A stretch of DNA of 64,000 nucleotides from Candidatus Competibacteraceae bacterium (GCA_014879445.1 JACSSC010000020.1:48655-112654), one strand, 5' to 3'. Counted from the first letter of the stretch, positions 43,894 through 53,230 are shown. Translations and numbers: made by a program. The notes: generated by a model from the letters alone, not told the origin.

Positions 43894-46188
43894 ATGTTAA
43901 AGAAAATCAGCATTGCCGTACTTGTGCTCCTTGCAGCCATTACGGGATTTTTGGCCTATCGGGCTATAAGTATTGGATTTGATTATAATTTCGAAACCTT
44001 TTTCCCACGTCGAAGTAAGGATACCGATTTTTTTAAAAAACATCGGGAAAAATTCGGATCAGATAACGATTTCGTACTTGTTGGTGTGCAAAACAACAGC
44101 GGCATATTTAATTATAAATTCCTAGAAAAAGTTCAAAAACTTGCCGATACGCTTGCCACTTTACCCGATGTGGAGTTTGTATTGTCGCCCACTTCTATCA
44201 AAGAAGTTACACGCGACCCACTTATGGGCTTGCCCAACGAAATGCCTTATCTAAGATGGAAACAGGATTCACTTTATCACATTGATAGTATCAGAATTTT
44301 TCAAACAGCCGAGCTCATCGGATCCCTTTTTGCTTCAGACGGAAAATCGCTCTGTATCATTATTAAGCATAAGGAGCGCATCATGGATGATAAATGCACC
44401 CAGCTTACCCAAAATGTTAACAATTTGGCGCCTCACTTTCAATTTGATGAGTTTCACGTTGCTGGACGCTGCATCGGACAATCATTCTACACAGGTCTGA
44501 TGAAAGGTGAGTTGGTTCTGCTCCTTGTTTCTGCACTCATTGCCATGATGATTTTAATGATTATCATATACAGGAATGTGTATGGCGTGATTTTGCCCCT
44601 GCTTGTCGTAGGATTAGTGGTTGGTTGGACAGTTGGCATGATGGAACTTACAGGCAAAAGTTTCGATATGTTGTCAAATGCTATTCCAACCATTCTTGTA
44701 GTTACCGGCCTTTCTGTTGCTATTCATATTATTACCAAATATTTCGACCATATTAAAGAGGGTTGGAATAAATTTGATTCCATCAAAGATACTGTTGTGA
44801 ATGTGGGTTTGGCCAATCTATTCACTACGCTTACAACCGTTGTAGGGTTTGCTTCATTGGCCACAACCGGTATTAAACCCATTGATGATTTTGGATTATA
44901 CACAGCCCTGGGTGTAGTGTTTTCATTCGTTATTTCTTATACGTTACTGCCGGCCATGTTATATCTACTTCCGGCACCTGTCGTTCAAGCAGCCAAAGTA
45001 CCCACTCGGTTCTTATGGAATAATATGCTGAATGCTGTTTTTTCCTTTATTACCCGAAGAAAATTTTGGATCATCGGCGCTTCTGCTTTGGTAATAGCTA
45101 GCATGATTTATGGCATTACCAGAATTGAAGAAAACACACGACTGTTAGAAGACCTCAACAATAAATCAAAACTCAAAAAAGATTTTGTTTGGTTTGGTGC
45201 CGAATTTCAAGGCACACGACCATTTGAATTAGCCGTGTGGGTAGAAGATAGCGGTAAAACTGTATTGGATAAAGATGTTTTATTGGAGGTAGAAAAGATG
45301 GAAAAATATTTAGCTCAACACTACGGTGTAGGTTTTATGTTATCGCCTGTTGCTCTTGTAAAAGCCGCCAATCGCAGTTATGCCGGAGGCGACCCATCTT
45401 CATACGAAATACCTGAAAGCGATACGCGGTTCCAAAAAATCACTAAAGAATTAAAAGCTATTCAGGCAAATCCTCAAATCAAATCTGTACTAAGCGATGA
45501 TTTTCGTTCGGCTCGAATACAGTCAATGATTGATGATATAGGAAGCAACAAAGCGCACCAACAAAATCTTGATTTCTATGAATTTGTTAACTCAAGTACC
45601 GACACTTCCCTTTTCAAATACAAGCTCACAGGCACGGCCGAACTCATTGACAAGAACAACCGAAATCTTGCTTGGAATATTGCAACAGGCATCCTCATTG
45701 CTTTTGCTGTTATAGGAATTATTATCGGACTCATGTTCAAGTCGTTCAAAGTAACAATGATTGCCATTGTAACCAATGTGGTGCCCCTCATTATTCTAGG
45801 TGGTATTATGGGTTATTTTGGTATCAGCTTGAAAACTTCTACAGCCATCCTTTTTGCCATAGCATTTGGAATTGCCGTTGACGACACAATCCATTTCCTC
45901 AGTCGATTCAATCTAGAAATTCGTAAAGAAAAATCTGTACTCTACGCTCTTAAGCGTACTTTCCTTACAACCGGCAAAGCCATGATTATTACTTCTGTGA
46001 TTCTTTGTACAGGATTTGCTATTTTGGGAATATCCTCGTTTCTGGCTACACGCAATATTGGCGTACTTACTTCCATTACTTTATTTTTTGCCATGATATG
46101 CAATATCACCTTACTTCCTGTATTGATACTGCTTTTCTATAAGCAAACCAAAATAACCAGCGAACCGCCTCTAACTCAAAAAAAGTAA
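43894..46188 (+). CDS. RND-superfamily (HAE3/MMPL-like) exporter
   Basis: A 764-residue inner-membrane protein with the RND repeat: helix 1 (ISIAVLVLLAAITGFLAY), a large periplasmic loop, five helices, then the same again. The first helix bundle includes LLLVSALIAMMILMIII and VVGWTVGMMELTG; the second includes AILFAIAFGIAVDDTIHFLSRF, a hallmark of the HAE3/MMPL-type 'predicted exporters'. These move lipids or other hydrophobic molecules using proton-motive force. The ORF-track start 43849 lies before the promoter; ATG 43894 is the plausible start, directly before helix 1. No membrane-fusion or outer-membrane partner lies alongside. Confidence 0.9.
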   Translation: MLKKISIAVLVLLAAITGFLAYRAISIGFDYNFETFFPRRSKDTDFFKKHREKFGSDNDFVLVGVQNNSGIFNYKFLEKVQKLADTLATLPDVEFVLSPTSIKEVTRDPLMGLPNEMPYLRWKQDSLYHIDSIRIFQTAELIGSLFASDGKSLCIIIKHKERIMDDKCTQLTQNVNNLAPHFQFDEFHVAGRCIGQSFYTGLMKGELVLLLVSALIAMMILMIIIYRNVYGVILPLLVVGLVVGWTVGMMELTGKSFDMLSNAIPTILVVTGLSVAIHIITKYFDHIKEGWNKFDSIKDTVVNVGLANLFTTLTTVVGFASLATTGIKPIDDFGLYTALGVVFSFVISYTLLPAMLYLLPAPVVQAAKVPTRFLWNNMLNAVFSFITRRKFWIIGASALVIASMIYGITRIEENTRLLEDLNNKSKLKKDFVWFGAEFQGTRPFELAVWVEDSGKTVLDKDVLLEVEKMEKYLAQHYGVGFMLSPVALVKAANRSYAGGDPSSYEIPESDTRFQKITKELKAIQANPQIKSVLSDDFRSARIQSMIDDIGSNKAHQQNLDFYEFVNSSTDTSLFKYKLTGTAELIDKNNRNLAWNIATGILIAFAVIGIIIGLMFKSFKVTMIAIVTNVVPLIILGGIMGYFGISLKTSTAILFAIAFGIAVDDTIHFLSRFNLEIRKEKSVLYALKRTFLTTGKAMIITSVILCTGFAILGISSFLATRNIGVLTSITLFFAMICNITLLPVLILLFYKQTKITSEPPLTQKK

Positions 46189-46237
46189 TGGGGCTTTTAT
46201 CAAATGCAAACTTTCATTTCTTACTTAATTGACAAAA

Positions 46238-46265
46238 AAAAATCCCTGCCGAAGCAGGGATTTTT
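46238..46265. terminator. Bidirectional intrinsic terminator between RND gene and HU
   Basis: AAAAATCCCTGC-CGAA-GCAGGGATTTTT: a 12-bp perfect stem with a 4-nt loop and A/T runs on both sides. It lies 50 nt past the RND stop and 23 nt past the HU stop of two convergent genes and can serve both. Confidence 0.92.
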
Positions 46266-46287
46266 CATGCTTTTTTGATAGTGCAAA

Positions 46288-46560
46288 TTACTTGATAACA
46301 CCAGAAAGTTCAGCACCGGCTTTGAATTTAACCACTTTCTTAGCAGGAATTTTAATTTCTTTTCCTGTTTGTGGGTTACGGCCAGTACGAGCACCTCTTT
46401 TTGTAACACTCCAAGAACCGAAACCTACCAACGCTACACGATCTCCTTTCTTTAGTGCTTTAGTAGTAGCTGTGATAAATCCATCCAACGCTCTTTTTGC
46501 GTCAGCTTTTGAAAGACCAGCATCTGCTGCAATTGCATCAATCAATTCTGCTTTGTTCAT
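46288..46560 (-). CDS. HU-family nucleoid DNA-binding protein
   Basis: A 90-residue histone-like HU/IHF protein that bends DNA and shapes the nucleoid. Starts [24 protein letters not shown] and has the beta-arm region [21 protein letters not shown] with the conserved Arg-Asn-Pro tip; the C-terminal [11 protein letters not shown] fits. Single-gene unit flanked by a promoter upstream and a strong terminator downstream, consistent with high expression. Confidence 0.97.
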   Translation of the reverse strand: MNKAELIDAIAADAGLSKADAKRALDGFITATTKALKKGDRVALVGFGSWSVTKRGARTGRNPQTGKEIKIPAKKVVKFKAGAELSGVIK

Positions 46561-46601
46561 AAAATTTAGTTTTAGTTAGTAATACATTGGTTTAACCATG
46601 A

Positions 46602-46630
46602 CAAATATAATGGGATGTATGATACAACAA
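46602..46630 (-). promoter_or_regulatory. Promoter of the HU gene (TTG-18-TATATTTG)
   Basis: On the minus strand TTG (46630-46628) and TATATTTG (46609-46602) are 18 nt apart, both exact matches to the Bacteroidota consensus. The leader to the HU ATG is about 35 nt and ends in an A/T-rich stretch. Confidence 0.65.
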
Positions 46631-46765
46631 GCGATACAGAAAATGAAAATGCTGAAATGTTGATAAAATAAGGGTTTTGTTAATTACAACACTACAAAAC
46701 GCCCACTATCAAAAGATATCAACAAGTAAAAAGAATACAATACTAGTATTTATAACCCTTTCAAG

Positions 46766-47764
46766 TCATTCAATACGCCAATCATCTGTTAATAAAGTGA
46801 AACCTCTCAAAAATTCTTCTATCTTCAACCGTTTTCTTCCAGGCCATTGCAATTCCTCAATAATCAAGCGACCTTCAGGATGATGAATAGCTAAGTAATA
46901 TTTGTTATCTGTTTCTATAAGTCGCGGCGGCAAAGGATTATCAAACTCCTCTATCCTGCATCTATATATTTTAATAGGGTTTTGATTACCCATCTTATCT
47001 ATAAGCATTGTAAATGCAGACGGGTGCGGACTTAGCCCTCGTATTAGATTATAAATTTGCCTCAATGACATTGACCAATTAATTCGACAATGCGCCTTCG
47101 TAATCTTTGGGGCAGGAATAAGCTCAATATTCTGCTTTTCAATGATTTGCGACTGATCAATTAAACTTATCTGTTGATTTTCTATCAAATCAACCGTTTT
47201 TACTACCATTTCAGCCCCTTTTATCATCATACGGTCGTGCAATTCGCCTGCTGTTTCTGCATCGCCGATCGCTATATTTTGCTGCAATATGATTTGACCT
47301 GTATCAATTTCCTTGTCAATAAAAAAAGTCGTTAATCCAGTTTGCTTTTCTCCATGAATAATCGCCCAGTTGATAGGCGCTGCTCCCCTATACTGTGGCA
47401 GAAGCGATGCATGAAGATTAAATGTTCCGAATCGGGGATATCGCCAAATGATTTCGGGTAGCATACGAAATGCTACTACTATGTTTAAATCGGGCTGTAA
47501 TGCCTGATAGGTCTGTTCGAACTCTGCATCCTTCAAATTTTCGGGTTGGAGTACCGGAATATTTCTCTCAACAGCTACTTTTTTTATTTCTGATGATTGT
47601 AATTGTAATCCTCGTCCTGCTGGTTTATCGGGGGCAGTTACAATTGCCACAACATGATATCCTGCATCTAATAAATATAATAATGAAGGAACGGCAAAAC
47701 CCGGTGTGCCCATAAACACGATGCGAAGACGGCTCTTTTGATTGTGATGTGATATTGAATTCAT
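46766..47764 (-). CDS. fmt: Methionyl-tRNA formyltransferase
   Basis: Fmt formylates initiator Met-tRNA. The 332-residue protein shows RIVFMGTPGFAVPSLLYLL at the N-terminus, the 10-formyltetrahydrofolate site FNLHASLLPQYRGAAPINWAI with catalytic Asn/His region, and FFIDKEIDTGQII, plus the smaller C-terminal oligonucleotide-binding domain (KAHCRINWS onward). It lies 57 bp after norD on the same strand and might be partly read through from the nor operon. The 200 bp downstream, before HU, hold the HU promoter and nothing else recognised. Confidence 0.96.
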   Translation of the reverse strand: MNSISHHNQKSRLRIVFMGTPGFAVPSLLYLLDAGYHVVAIVTAPDKPAGRGLQLQSSEIKKVAVERNIPVLQPENLKDAEFEQTYQALQPDLNIVVAFRMLPEIIWRYPRFGTFNLHASLLPQYRGAAPINWAIIHGEKQTGLTTFFIDKEIDTGQIILQQNIAIGDAETAGELHDRMMIKGAEMVVKTVDLIENQQISLIDQSQIIEKQNIELIPAPKITKAHCRINWSMSLRQIYNLIRGLSPHPSAFTMLIDKMGNQNPIKIYRCRIEEFDNPLPPRLIETDNKYYLAIHHPEGRLIIEELQWPGRKRLKIEEFLRGFTLLTDDWRIE

Positions 47765-47821
47765 GGATGCTGCGAAATTTCGGTCTCAAAGAAAACAAAA
47801 AAATGGACCTTTCTCAATATA

Positions 47822-49594
47822 TTAATGTGGTATCAATCTCCCCAACATGGAGGTCATGGCTAGCAAAAGACCTTGTGTTGTGGGCTGAATCCGATAATGG
47901 CTTGAGCCAAACATTTGTGGAAGATAATATCGCGCCTCCGATTCTACGGCAAATGCAAATGAATGCATGCCTGATTGCCTGATTTCATATAATGCCTGCC
48001 TAACGTCTTGTATCCCATGTCGTCCTTCATACCGATCGTAATCGTTGGGTTTGCCGTCAGAAATTAATAAAATCCACTTCCTTGTTGCACTTCTTTTTTG
48101 CAACAAACTTGCTGCATGTCGCAATGCAGGGCCTATTCGTGTGTATCCGCATGGTTCTATTCCACCTACTCTATCGCGTGATGATACCCATTCTTCTTCA
48201 AATGCCTTAACAATCGAAAAGGATGTATAATTTCGAGTTTGTGAATAAAATGAAGCAATAGAAAAATCAACACTGAATTCGCTTAACAATTCGCCAAATA
48301 ATACACTTACATACTTTTCAATATTCAGTATTTTTTCGCCATTCACATAGGCATCACTTGATAAGCTGGCATCAATTAAAATTAATACCGACAAATCTTT
48401 CTTTTTTATGCGATCTGATATATAAATTTTTTCATCTGGTGATTTGCCACTCATTCTATCTGTGTAAAAGTCGGTTAGCGCATCTATATCAAACTCTTTG
48501 CCATCTATTTGTCGTCTATATTTTTCGGACTTATTGTTCAAATTGGCCAAATATTTTCTTGTGCTAGTCCAAATACTCCTATGCTGTTGCAGCGTATCTA
48601 ATGCAAATCCCGTTTGCTTTGATATGCTTTTTTGTGGAAATACACTACAAAATTTTTCTTTATACGAATTTTTCCGAAAATCCCACTCGGGATACAATAC
48701 AGGTTCTATGGTTTGCTTACTATCGGCGCTTTCAGCCAATGATGCATTTTCAACAAACTCGGCTTGATATATGGAATGTGTCGGATCATGTGTTCTAACT
48801 ACCCATTTCATATGTAATTCGTCTATGGCATCTTGTTGTTCTTTGAGCTCATCAGCCCCATCAAAATCACGCCAAATTCCATCAAATTCCTCAGCCGTTT
48901 CAACCTTCTCAAAGTTATGTGTTAATACATAATCTTCTTGTTGCTTCTTATCTATCTCTGCTAATTTTATCTCTTCGGCTGCTTTCGCTTTTATTGTAGT
49001 TGTAATTCCTTCTTCTGGTATAACATGCTTCGAGTCAAACCCGGTAAGTGCTTCTGAACTGACCGAATCTCCTATACTGTTTTTCATCCATTTACCATAC
49101 AACCAGTAGGATTCGATAACGGGCATTTGATCTGCTATTTGTTTTTCATTGTGTCTTACATATTCTAACCAGCATCCATAAGCATAAGGATATTCATACT
49201 GCATGATATGTAATATCTGATGACTGTTTTGAATGGAGATATTTCGTGATGCTTCTATAGGGGGCTCGCCTGTTGTTGCTGTTGGCCAATTAAGTTGAAA
49301 CTTGAATTGAATTGATAAGTATGCTATCCTATAATAATAGAAATGTAGGTTTTGATTGTAATCCGAAAACCAGGAAACAGATTCAGGTAAAAAGAAATTT
49401 AAATCTTTGTATCCTCCCTCCAGCTCAGCTGGAAAAATCTCAATGGGCTTGCCTGTCATCGTTCGTGCCATGACAGTTAAGCGGTAATGAACATCCGATA
49501 ATTTTACTACATGGGGCTGAATCGCTAATTGTCTTTTTTTTCTTCGACTAAAGCGCTTTACAAAAAATGAATAAATAATTTCATCCAGCTCCAT
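47822..49594 (-). CDS. norD: NorD-type VWA protein for nitric oxide reductase activation
   Basis: A 590-residue protein with a C-terminal von Willebrand A domain: LSVLILIDASLSSDA provides the MIDAS DxSxS, and KWILLISDGKPNDYDRYEG follows. The N-terminal two thirds are helical and family-specific (LAIQPHVVKLSDVHYRLTV). NorD works with the AAA+ ATPase NorQ to activate NorB, probably by inserting the non-haem iron, as MoxR-VWA pairs do. It directly follows norQ (7 bp gap), completing norC-B-Q-D. Confidence 0.92.
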   Translation of the reverse strand: MELDEIIYSFFVKRFSRRKKRQLAIQPHVVKLSDVHYRLTVMARTMTGKPIEIFPAELEGGYKDLNFFLPESVSWFSDYNQNLHFYYYRIAYLSIQFKFQLNWPTATTGEPPIEASRNISIQNSHQILHIMQYEYPYAYGCWLEYVRHNEKQIADQMPVIESYWLYGKWMKNSIGDSVSSEALTGFDSKHVIPEEGITTTIKAKAAEEIKLAEIDKKQQEDYVLTHNFEKVETAEEFDGIWRDFDGADELKEQQDAIDELHMKWVVRTHDPTHSIYQAEFVENASLAESADSKQTIEPVLYPEWDFRKNSYKEKFCSVFPQKSISKQTGFALDTLQQHRSIWTSTRKYLANLNNKSEKYRRQIDGKEFDIDALTDFYTDRMSGKSPDEKIYISDRIKKKDLSVLILIDASLSSDAYVNGEKILNIEKYVSVLFGELLSEFSVDFSIASFYSQTRNYTSFSIVKAFEEEWVSSRDRVGGIEPCGYTRIGPALRHAASLLQKRSATRKWILLISDGKPNDYDRYEGRHGIQDVRQALYEIRQSGMHSFAFAVESEARYYLPQMFGSSHYRIQPTTQGLLLAMTSMLGRLIPH

Positions 49595-49600
49595 AACTGA

Positions 49601-50410
49601 TTATATCATCAGATTAGCTACATCTTTCAGTGGGCCGATAATATCTTCATCATCCGTTAATGATTGTATGATAGCCACTTCAACCGAAAGACGTTTGGGC
49701 AGCCCCTGATGAATAAGTTTGGCGGCATCAACCAACAGGCGTGTTGAAACCGTTTCTGCTAATCCTAATTCTTTAAGGTTTCTTATTTTGTTTCCAATCT
49801 GTACTAAGCGAGATGCTATATCTGAAGCAATTCCTGTTTCCTTAACAAGTATTTCAGATTCGATTTCGGGGTTGGGGTAATGAAATGACAATGATACAAA
49901 CCGTTGCCTAGTTGATGGTTTAATTTCTTTAAATCCTTTTTGATAACCTGGATTAAAAGATGCTACCAACATAAAATCGGGATGCGCTTTACAAGTTTCG
50001 CCTAACTTATCAATATACAATTGACGGCGATGGTCGGTCAATGGATGTATTGCCACTATTACATCAGGGCGTGCTTCAGCTATTTCATCAAGATAAAGAA
50101 TCCCTCCATTTTTTACTGCATGGGTCAATGGGCCATCTATCCATACCGTCTCTGCTCCTTTTATGATATATCTTCCTATCAAATCGGTTGATGAGGTTTC
50201 CTCATGACAACTGACTGTTATAAGCGGCAAACCTAAATCGTATGCCATATATTCCACAAACCTCGACTTACCGGTTCCTGTCGGTCCTTTTAACATGACG
50301 GGTAACCGATTCTGAAAACAGGCCTCAAACACTTCTGTTTCTTTACCTGTAATTTTATAATAAGGTATGGCTGCAACAGTATCAACTGTAGTTGTCAACA
50401 TATTAAACAT
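49601..50410 (-). CDS. norQ: NorQ/CbbQ-type AAA+ ATPase
   Basis: A 269-residue MoxR-class ATPase. Walker A is KGPTGTGKSRFVEYMA (near residue 42), Walker B GGILYLDEIAEARPDVIVAI, and sensor 1 LVASFNPGYQKGFKEIKPSTRQRF, the last being typical of CbbQ/NirQ/NorQ. It is needed, with NorD, to mature the catalytic subunit of nitric oxide reductase. A strong hairpin separates it from norB upstream. Start at ATG 50410; an in-frame Met at residue 4 is an alternative. Confidence 0.94.
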   Translation of the reverse strand: MFNMLTTTVDTVAAIPYYKITGKETEVFEACFQNRLPVMLKGPTGTGKSRFVEYMAYDLGLPLITVSCHEETSSTDLIGRYIIKGAETVWIDGPLTHAVKNGGILYLDEIAEARPDVIVAIHPLTDHRRQLYIDKLGETCKAHPDFMLVASFNPGYQKGFKEIKPSTRQRFVSLSFHYPNPEIESEILVKETGIASDIASRLVQIGNKIRNLKELGLAETVSTRLLVDAAKLIHQGLPKRLSVEVAIIQSLTDDEDIIGPLKDVANLMI

Positions 50411-50420
50411 TTTATTGTTT

Positions 50421-50452
50421 AAAACAGGCGGTTATAGAAAACCGCCTGTTTT
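50421..50452 (-). terminator. Strong hairpin between norB and norQ
   Basis: AAAACAGGCGGTT-TTCTAT-AACCGCCTGTTTT on the minus strand: a 13-bp perfect stem with a 6-nt loop, ending in TTTT. It lies 17 nt past the norB stop and just before norQ. It may be a partial terminator that lowers norQD relative to norCB, or a 3' stabiliser of norCB mRNA. Confidence 0.8.
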
Positions 50453-50468
50453 ATAAATCAGTTCATTT

Positions 50469-51809
50469 CTAATCTCCAGAAGCAATCAGGGCTTCATCAG
50501 TGGGGCGTCCATATCTGATAAAATCATAAATAAATATACAAACACCCACAGTAAATAATGACGCACATAGAATAAGCACAAAGAAATGTACCTGAATTTC
50601 CTTTTGCACCTCTCCAAAATCTAGTCCCATTATGCGTTCTAAATATACCTGTGCCACACCGGCAGCGGCAAAAGATGAGGTCATACCAATCATACCGAGA
50701 TTAGATAACCAAAATGCCCATATGCCCGATGATTTTTTGTACAAATTTCTACCCGTTAAATTGGGCATCGTATAGCTGATAATCGCCAATACGATCATAC
50801 CATAAGCGCCCCAAAATGCCAAATGCCCATGCATCGCTGTAACCAATGTGCCATGCGTGTACATATTTACCTGAGGTAATGTATGGGCTAAACCCAAAAC
50901 ACCAGCGCCTAAAAATGATACAATGGCTGTGCCTAACGTCCATTTTAACGCTATGGCATTGGGATGTTTTTTTTCGCCCTTACGATACATTGCTATCGCA
51001 AACAAAGCCATTCCTAAAAATGCCAACGGCTCAAGTGCTGAGAATATACCACCTATGATTAACCAGTACTTGGGTGTTCCGATATAATAGTAATGGTGAC
51101 CTGTTCCTAATATTCCGGAAATAAAGGTAAGTCCTACGATGACATATAACCACTTTTCAATTACTTCACGATCCACTCCTGTGATTTTAATAAGCAAAAA
51201 TGCCAAAATTCCACCTAAAATCAATTCCCATACGCCTTCTACCCAAAGGTGAACTACCCACCATCTAAAAAATGAATCCATGGTTTGACTATCAAACCAA
51301 ATCATGCCGGGAAGATAAAGCAATGCTGCAAAAAAGAGACCCATCGTCAATACCAGAGATGTGGTTGTTCGCTTTTTTCCTTTGAATAATGTTACCAGGA
51401 TAAGACCAAGAAACAAGAGGACATTCACAACAACCAGCCAGTCGAGTGGTCGAGGAATTTCTAAGAATTTTCGACCCTCCCAATAATTAAAATGATATCC
51501 GACAACTGCAATCACACCAACAACAGCTAGTGAAATAAGTTGCAGATAAGCCAATTTTACACTCACCAGTTCGGTTTCTGCCTCCTCAGGTATGATATAA
51601 TATGCAGCACCCATAAATCCAGACAGCAACCAAACTACAAGAAGATTGGTATGTACTGCTCGTGCCGTATTAAACGGGAATATGTTATGCCACCCGTCAA
51701 AACCCATGTGTGCAAAACCCATGATAAACCCATAAAATAATTGCAAAACCAACAACAACATGGATAATGCAAAAAACCAATATGCTACTTTTTGAGATTT
51801 GTATTTCAT
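50469..51809 (-). CDS. norB: Nitric oxide reductase catalytic subunit B (cNOR type)
   Basis: A 446-residue, 12-helix haem-copper-superfamily protein that reduces two NO to N2O. The haem and iron ligands are visible: ARAVHTNLLVVW (haem b His), HLWVEGVWELILGG (FeB His with the NOR-specific Glu), GTGHHYYYIG (two FeB His) and MHGHLAFWGAYG (haem b and b3 His). The Glu in place of an oxidase Tyr-His crosslink, and the separate NorC, identify cNOR rather than quinol-oxidising qNOR. No nitrite or N2O reductase genes are in the window, so NO detoxification is as likely as full denitrification. Confidence 0.96.
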   Translation of the reverse strand: MKYKSQKVAYWFFALSMLLLVLQLFYGFIMGFAHMGFDGWHNIFPFNTARAVHTNLLVVWLLSGFMGAAYYIIPEEAETELVSVKLAYLQLISLAVVGVIAVVGYHFNYWEGRKFLEIPRPLDWLVVVNVLLFLGLILVTLFKGKKRTTTSLVLTMGLFFAALLYLPGMIWFDSQTMDSFFRWWVVHLWVEGVWELILGGILAFLLIKITGVDREVIEKWLYVIVGLTFISGILGTGHHYYYIGTPKYWLIIGGIFSALEPLAFLGMALFAIAMYRKGEKKHPNAIALKWTLGTAIVSFLGAGVLGLAHTLPQVNMYTHGTLVTAMHGHLAFWGAYGMIVLAIISYTMPNLTGRNLYKKSSGIWAFWLSNLGMIGMTSSFAAAGVAQVYLERIMGLDFGEVQKEIQVHFFVLILCASLFTVGVCIFIYDFIRYGRPTDEALIASGD

Positions 51810-51821
51810 AACCTTACGATA

Positions 51822-52259
51822 TTAATTGTTTTGTACGGACTTATATTTGGGCTTTGCCGGAAAGCCATTCAAGTCGGCCTCCCCTACCCATCTAAAAAAT
51901 TCAAGCAACGCAGTGGCGTCTTCTTCCGAAAAACCATATGCAACCATTTTGCGACCACGTGGTGCCCATGGCGTTTTTGACATTAATACAGCTTTGATGT
52001 ATCCATCGCCTCTCCGTTCCACAACCTTGGTTAATTCGGGTGCATAATATGCCCCTTCGCCCATAATGGTATGACATCCCATACAATTATTATCCTCCCA
52101 AAGTTTTTTTCCCATCACAACCTGAGGGGTGAGTTTATCACTTTGAGTTTGTTTAGGCACCTCAACACTCAGCGAATGCCACGACAATCCGATAAATACA
52201 GCAAATGTGAGGATTGTGCCACCTAAAAAAAAGACCCTTGCTTGGCTTTTTGACAGCAT
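51822..52259 (-). CDS. norC: Nitric oxide reductase cytochrome c subunit
   Basis: A 145-residue membrane-anchored monohaem cytochrome c that feeds electrons to NorB. One N-terminal helix (VFFLGGTILTFAVFIGLSW) anchors it; the haem motif is CMGCH in NNCMGCHTIMGEGAYYAPEL, highly typical of NorC, and a Met ligand candidate is in GRKMVAYGF. It is the first gene of the operon, 12 nt ahead of norB. Confidence 0.95.
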   Translation of the reverse strand: MLSKSQARVFFLGGTILTFAVFIGLSWHSLSVEVPKQTQSDKLTPQVVMGKKLWEDNNCMGCHTIMGEGAYYAPELTKVVERRGDGYIKAVLMSKTPWAPRGRKMVAYGFSEEDATALLEFFRWVGEADLNGFPAKPKYKSVQNN

Positions 52260-52299
52260 AGTATTTTGTTTTTAATTAATAAATAATCCTTAATCGGTA

Positions 52300-52338
52300 C
52301 AAAAATACTGGCTGACTATGATTGCGTCTTGTTCAATC
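52300..52338 (-). promoter_or_regulatory. norC promoter with an upstream inverted repeat (possible operator)
   Basis: Minus-strand TATTTTTG (52307-52300) fits TAnnTTTG and gives a leader of about 35 nt before norC. There is no TTG at -33 spacing. Instead a perfect inverted repeat GATTG-N9-CAATC (52320-52338) sits where an activator could substitute for it. The 9-nt spacer does not match the FNR/DNR box (TTGAT-N4-ATCAA), so the regulator is unidentified. Confidence 0.45.
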
Positions 52339-52435
52339 TCACCGTTAATAGGGATTGTTCTCAACATTAAATATGCATAAATGCAACTCTGAAGCAGCAA
52401 TCTGTTTCTAATGAATAAAATAGGTATAGATACTT

Positions 52436-53230
52436 TTATTGGTAGCGGATGCGCATATCCACCAATACGGGCTCATCCGGCTGCATATGATTGAGACGGC
52501 ACAATTCACCAACCTGTACTTGATATAATCTACTAATGGAATAAATATCTTCTCCTGGCAATACTTGATGGTAGCGTGCCGCATTTTCAACTATTATTCG
52601 GTCTTTACGCTTATTCAGTATCACATCTGTATATCGCAATGTCATCTTATCAAAATCAATCACTAACGCAGGGTCAATCGGGATACCCAAGAAACGAATT
52701 TCGAAATGCAGGTGCGCCCCATATGAACGACCTGTATTACCACCCAAACCAACAATATCGCCGGCCTGTACATAATCGCCGGCCTGTACATGTAATGCAG
52801 ATAAATGCGCATAATAGGTTTCCAATCCATTGGGATGACGAACAACTACCAAATTGCCATACGAATCATTGTATTTGGCATATCGCACCATTCCCTCAAA
52901 GGCCACCTGTACCTTATCACCTGTTTCAAGATCTATATCTATCCCATAATGCATGCGACGACGACGTTTGCCAAATTTAGAAGTAACTCGTCCATTAAAC
53001 GGATGAATATAATCACAATTTACATTCCACGCTAAGTTGAGTGAGGTTTCTGACACAAAAGAATTGGTACCTAATGTCCAGTAATGACATGCTGTTGTAT
53101 CAAAATTAGCATAAAAACGGGATGCAGGGAATTCCCCTCCTTCTCCGGGAGGCCCTCCGGGAAGCGTTGCATAAAGGGATGGCTCAATAAGGGTGGTCAG
53201 CAAGACAATGATCAATACATTTATCTTCAT
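52436..53230 (-). CDS. M23-family (LytM) peptidase with C-terminal LysM-like domain
   Basis: A secreted protein of about 264 residues. Signal peptide MKINVLIIVLLTTLIEPSLYA, a Gly/Pro-rich linker, then an M23 peptidase domain with RRRMHYGIDIDLETGD (zinc His/Asp) and YGAHLHFEIRFLG (HxH), and a terminal LysM-type segment (YHQVLPGEDIYSISRLYQV). Such enzymes cut peptidoglycan cross-bridges or act as amidase activators. I start at 53230 because the signal peptide begins there; an ATG two codons earlier (53236) is equivalent, while the ORF-track start 53326 adds 30 unlikely residues. Single gene facing away from the methyltransferase gene at 53392. Confidence 0.9.
   Translation of the reverse strand: MKINVLIIVLLTTLIEPSLYATLPGGPPGEGGEFPASRFYANFDTTACHYWTLGTNSFVSETSLNLAWNVNCDYIHPFNGRVTSKFGKRRRRMHYGIDIDLETGDKVQVAFEGMVRYAKYNDSYGNLVVVRHPNGLETYYAHLSALHVQAGDYVQAGDIVGLGGNTGRSYGAHLHFEIRFLGIPIDPALVIDFDKMTLRYTDVILNKRKDRIIVENAARYHQVLPGEDIYSISRLYQVQVGELCRLNHMQPDEPVLVDMRIRYQ

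Noticed and set aside
52320-52338. FNR/DNR box upstream of norC
   Set aside because: The half-sites are separated by 9 nt rather than giving TTGAT-N4-ATCAA; kept only as an unidentified inverted repeat.
52576-52980. 134-residue plus-strand ORF opposite the M23 peptidase
   Set aside because: Antisense to a clear peptidase gene with intact metal motifs; His/Tyr-rich chance product.
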